In this document: positions 28,691 through 30,089 of the stretch, one piece after another
Numbering within the stretch: the stretch's first letter is position 1
How the letters are laid out: each line of letters starts with the position of its first letter
Made by a program: the position numbers and the translations under genes
From: Myxococcales bacterium
GTDB taxonomy: Bacteria; Myxococcota; Polyangia; Polyangiales; Polyangiaceae
Assembly (NCBI GenBank): GCA_003151595.1
Contig: PLXW01000132.1
Coordinates: forward strand, 1-30,089
Reading direction: 5' to 3'
Length of the DNA stretch: 30,089 nucleotides
Notes under the pieces: generated by a model
Told to the model about the DNA's origin: nothing
The model's database searches: none
Seen by the model: only the letters and a program-made list of their open reading frames with translations

Positions 28691-29347
28691 CTACTTCTTG
28701 CCGCGGTTGCGCCACGCGGTGTTGAACTCGTTGATCGTCTCGATCGTGCGCGGGTGCCAGACCATCTTGCGGAGGATCGGCGGCGTGATCGTCGGCACGT
28801 GGGCGCCGCACTCGAGCGCCTCGTTCACGTCCATCATGTGGCGCATCGAGCCCACGATGATCTTCGACGGGAGGTTCTCGCGGTCGAGGATGTTGCGCGT
28901 GTTGGTGATGACCGGGCGAACGTCGTAGCCCATGTCGCGAACGCGGCCGCTGAAGATGCTCACGTACGTCGCGCCGGCGAGCGCCGCCAGGTAGGCCTGG
29001 TTCATCGCCATCAGGCACGTGACGTTCGTCTTCACGTTCTTCTTCGTGAGCTGGTGGAGCACGCGGAGGCCGATCTCGCTGAACGGCACCTTGATGCAGA
29101 TCCGCTTCGGATCCCACGCGTGGTAGACGGCCGCCTCCTCGAGCATTTCCTTCTCGGTCTCGGTCGTCAGCTCGACGCTGACGTCACCCCACGAGACGGC
29201 GATGACCTCGCGAATGCGCTCACCGAGGTCGGCGTCGGGCGCCTCCTTGGCGATGATGAGCGGGTTCGTGGTGACGCCGGAGAGGACTCCCCAGGCGAAC
29301 AGGTCCTTGATCTCTTTCGGGTCGCTGCTGTCGATGAAAATGGCCAT
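28691..29347 (-). CDS. Transaldolase-family protein (small FSA/TalC type)
   Basis: 218 residues; ATG preceded by GGAGAG. TIM barrel of the small transaldolase group: FIDSSDPKEI with Asp6, GVTTNPLII with Thr26 and Asn28, and the Schiff-base Lys86 in ICIKVPFSEIGLR, followed by TNVTCLMAMNQAYLAALAGATYVSIFSGR. Phe132 stands where fructose-6-phosphate aldolase has a tyrosine and true transaldolases a phenylalanine, so transaldolase chemistry is favoured: exchange between sedoheptulose 7-phosphate, glyceraldehyde 3-phosphate, erythrose 4-phosphate and fructose 6-phosphate. Lying 59 bp from the heptose phosphatase gene, it could supply sedoheptulose 7-phosphate. It may instead be the general pentose-phosphate enzyme of the cell. 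Confidence 0.9.
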   Translation of the reverse strand: MAIFIDSSDPKEIKDLFAWGVLSGVTTNPLIIAKEAPDADLGERIREVIAVSWGDVSVELTTETEKEMLEEAAVYHAWDPKRICIKVPFSEIGLRVLHQLTKKNVKTNVTCLMAMNQAYLAALAGATYVSIFSGRVRDMGYDVRPVITNTRNILDRENLPSKIIVGSMRHMMDVNEALECGAHVPTITPPILRKMVWHPRTIETINEFNTAWRNRGKK

Positions 29348-29406
29348 GGTCTCTCCGGCTTCGAGGAACGCGGCTTAGATAGCACGCGGGGCTTTTGGGG
29401 GACACG

Positions 29407-30042
29407 TCACGTCGCGTCGGCGGCGACGATCGCGCGGGCGACGGCGAGGAGGGTCGCCCCGTTCACCGTGGGAAGCGCGCGCCTGGAAACGGTGCTCACG
29501 CCGGCGCGCAGCGGACACAGCTCGCAGCGATTGCTCGGAAAAACGAGGCCAGTGCGCATTTGAGCAGCCGCGCCTGCCTCCACGTCGGCCGCACTGTCGC
29601 CCACCATCCACGACCTGGCGCGCGCCAGCCCGAGGTCGCGCACGATGGCCTCGAGCATCCCCGCTTTGGGCTTCCGGCAGTCGCAGGGGCCGACGAGCGA
29701 GGCGTCGCCTCCCGGGCCGCCGTCGGGGTGGTGCATGCACGCTTCGACCGCCTCGATGCGAAGACCGTCCTTCGCCAGGCGCGCGACCAGCGCGTCGTTC
29801 GTCCGCTTCACGGCGTCTGCGGAGAATTGCCCCTTCGCCGGGCCCGGTTGGTTCGTGGCCATGGCGAGCACGAAGCCGGCGTCGACGAGGACGCGAAGGC
29901 CTTCGACGACGCCGGTGAGGAGGACGAGCTGGTCGGGGTGAAACGCCGTCGAGATGACGCCCGTCTCTTCGTCGCGCACGACGTCGATCAACGTCCCGTC
30001 GCGATCGAGGATGACGCCGCTTCGACTCACGGCGCGCTCCAC
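29407..30042 (-). CDS. gmhB: D-glycero-D-manno-heptose 1,7-bisphosphate 7-phosphatase (HAD family)
   Basis: 211 residues from GTG 30042; a GTG at 30030 is an alternative, and the left-hand repeat sits just upstream. HAD motif I is ILDRDGTLID (nucleophile Asp13, acid Asp15), motif II MATNQPG (Thr63), Lys124 in CRKPKAGM as motif III, and WMVGDSAADVEAG as motif IV. The GmhB-specific zinc site C-x-H ... C-x-C is present as Cys102, His104, Cys120 and Cys122. It removes the C7 phosphate of heptose bisphosphate in LPS or GDP-heptose synthesis. The C-terminus has an additional CELC pair (173, 176), not found in the E. coli enzyme as I recall it. GmhA and a heptose kinase are not in the window. Related histidinol-phosphatases share the fold. 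Confidence 0.9.
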   Translation of the reverse strand: MERAVSRSGVILDRDGTLIDVVRDEETGVISTAFHPDQLVLLTGVVEGLRVLVDAGFVLAMATNQPGPAKGQFSADAVKRTNDALVARLAKDGLRIEAVEACMHHPDGGPGGDASLVGPCDCRKPKAGMLEAIVRDLGLARARSWMVGDSAADVEAGAAAQMRTGLVFPSNRCELCPLRAGVSTVSRRALPTVNGATLLAVARAIVAADAT

Positions 30043-30048
30043 CGCGAA

Positions 30049-30089
30049 CCCTCACCCCCCAGCGCCCTCTCCCGCGAACCCTCACCCCC
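30049..30089. repeat. Composite palindromic repeat, third copy, cut by the window edge
   Basis: CCCTCACCCCCC (30049-30060), then CCCTCTCCC (30065-30073), then a second CCCTCACCCCC (30079-30089). Only left arms are visible, with the outer arm present twice in direct orientation; the partner arms would lie beyond the window. Confidence 0.7.

Noticed and set aside
28691..29347. Naming the small transaldolase as fructose-6-phosphate aldolase (fsa)
   Set aside because: Phe132 replaces the tyrosine that marks fructose-6-phosphate aldolases; the transaldolase name is safer.

Overview
The window is about 30 kb of very GC-rich DNA (my estimate is in the upper 60s percent). It has many GTG and TTG starts and a heavy bias to G or C at third codon positions. 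Gene content (FadI/FadJ pair, PilZ-like protein of a deltaproteobacterial type, RRM protein with a glycine-rich tail, HEAT-repeat secreted protein, large surface-glycan locus) suggests a chromosomal segment of a Myxococcota-like organism. That assignment is inference; there is no rRNA or other marker to prove it. No CRISPR array, phage or insertion sequence is visible, and no stretch over 300 bases lacks a gene.

Left part (1-9351), mostly housekeeping: the 3' end of a type II thymidine kinase; a membrane histidine-kinase-like protein without its phospho-acceptor histidine; a monofunctional penicillin-binding protein; an exported HEAT-repeat protein followed by a rhodanese; a small membrane-anchored protein of unknown function; a family 2 glycosyltransferase; adenylosuccinate lyase; and an RRM RNA-binding protein behind a leader of about 100 nt. 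Genes here often meet tail to tail with almost no spacer or with overlapping stops.

Middle part (9361-16884): a translationally coupled fadI-fadJ beta-oxidation operon with a perfect inverted repeat at its predicted promoter; a small conserved protein coupled to a lipoprotein zinc peptidase; a PiuC/YbiX-type Fe(II) dioxygenase; a PilZ-like protein; and tRNA-Lys(CTT) with a recognisable promoter. Two families of intergenic palindromic repeats lie here. One recurs at 25.8 kb and again at the right edge.

Right part (16953-30042) looks like a surface-glycan locus. It encodes a sugar-phosphate nucleotidyltransferase resembling heptose-1-phosphate guanylyltransferases, three large polytopic membrane proteins that look like GT-C glycosyltransferases, an NDP-sugar epimerase, a zinc-ribbon/degenerate methyltransferase/GT2 fusion, two SAM methyltransferases, a transaldolase-family enzyme and a heptose-bisphosphate phosphatase (GmhB type). 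A testable reading is that the transaldolase supplies sedoheptulose 7-phosphate, GmhB and the nucleotidyltransferase turn it into a nucleotide-activated heptose, and the GT2 and GT-C proteins transfer sugars from nucleotide and polyprenyl-phosphate donors onto a cell-surface polymer. This part is the most interesting of the window.
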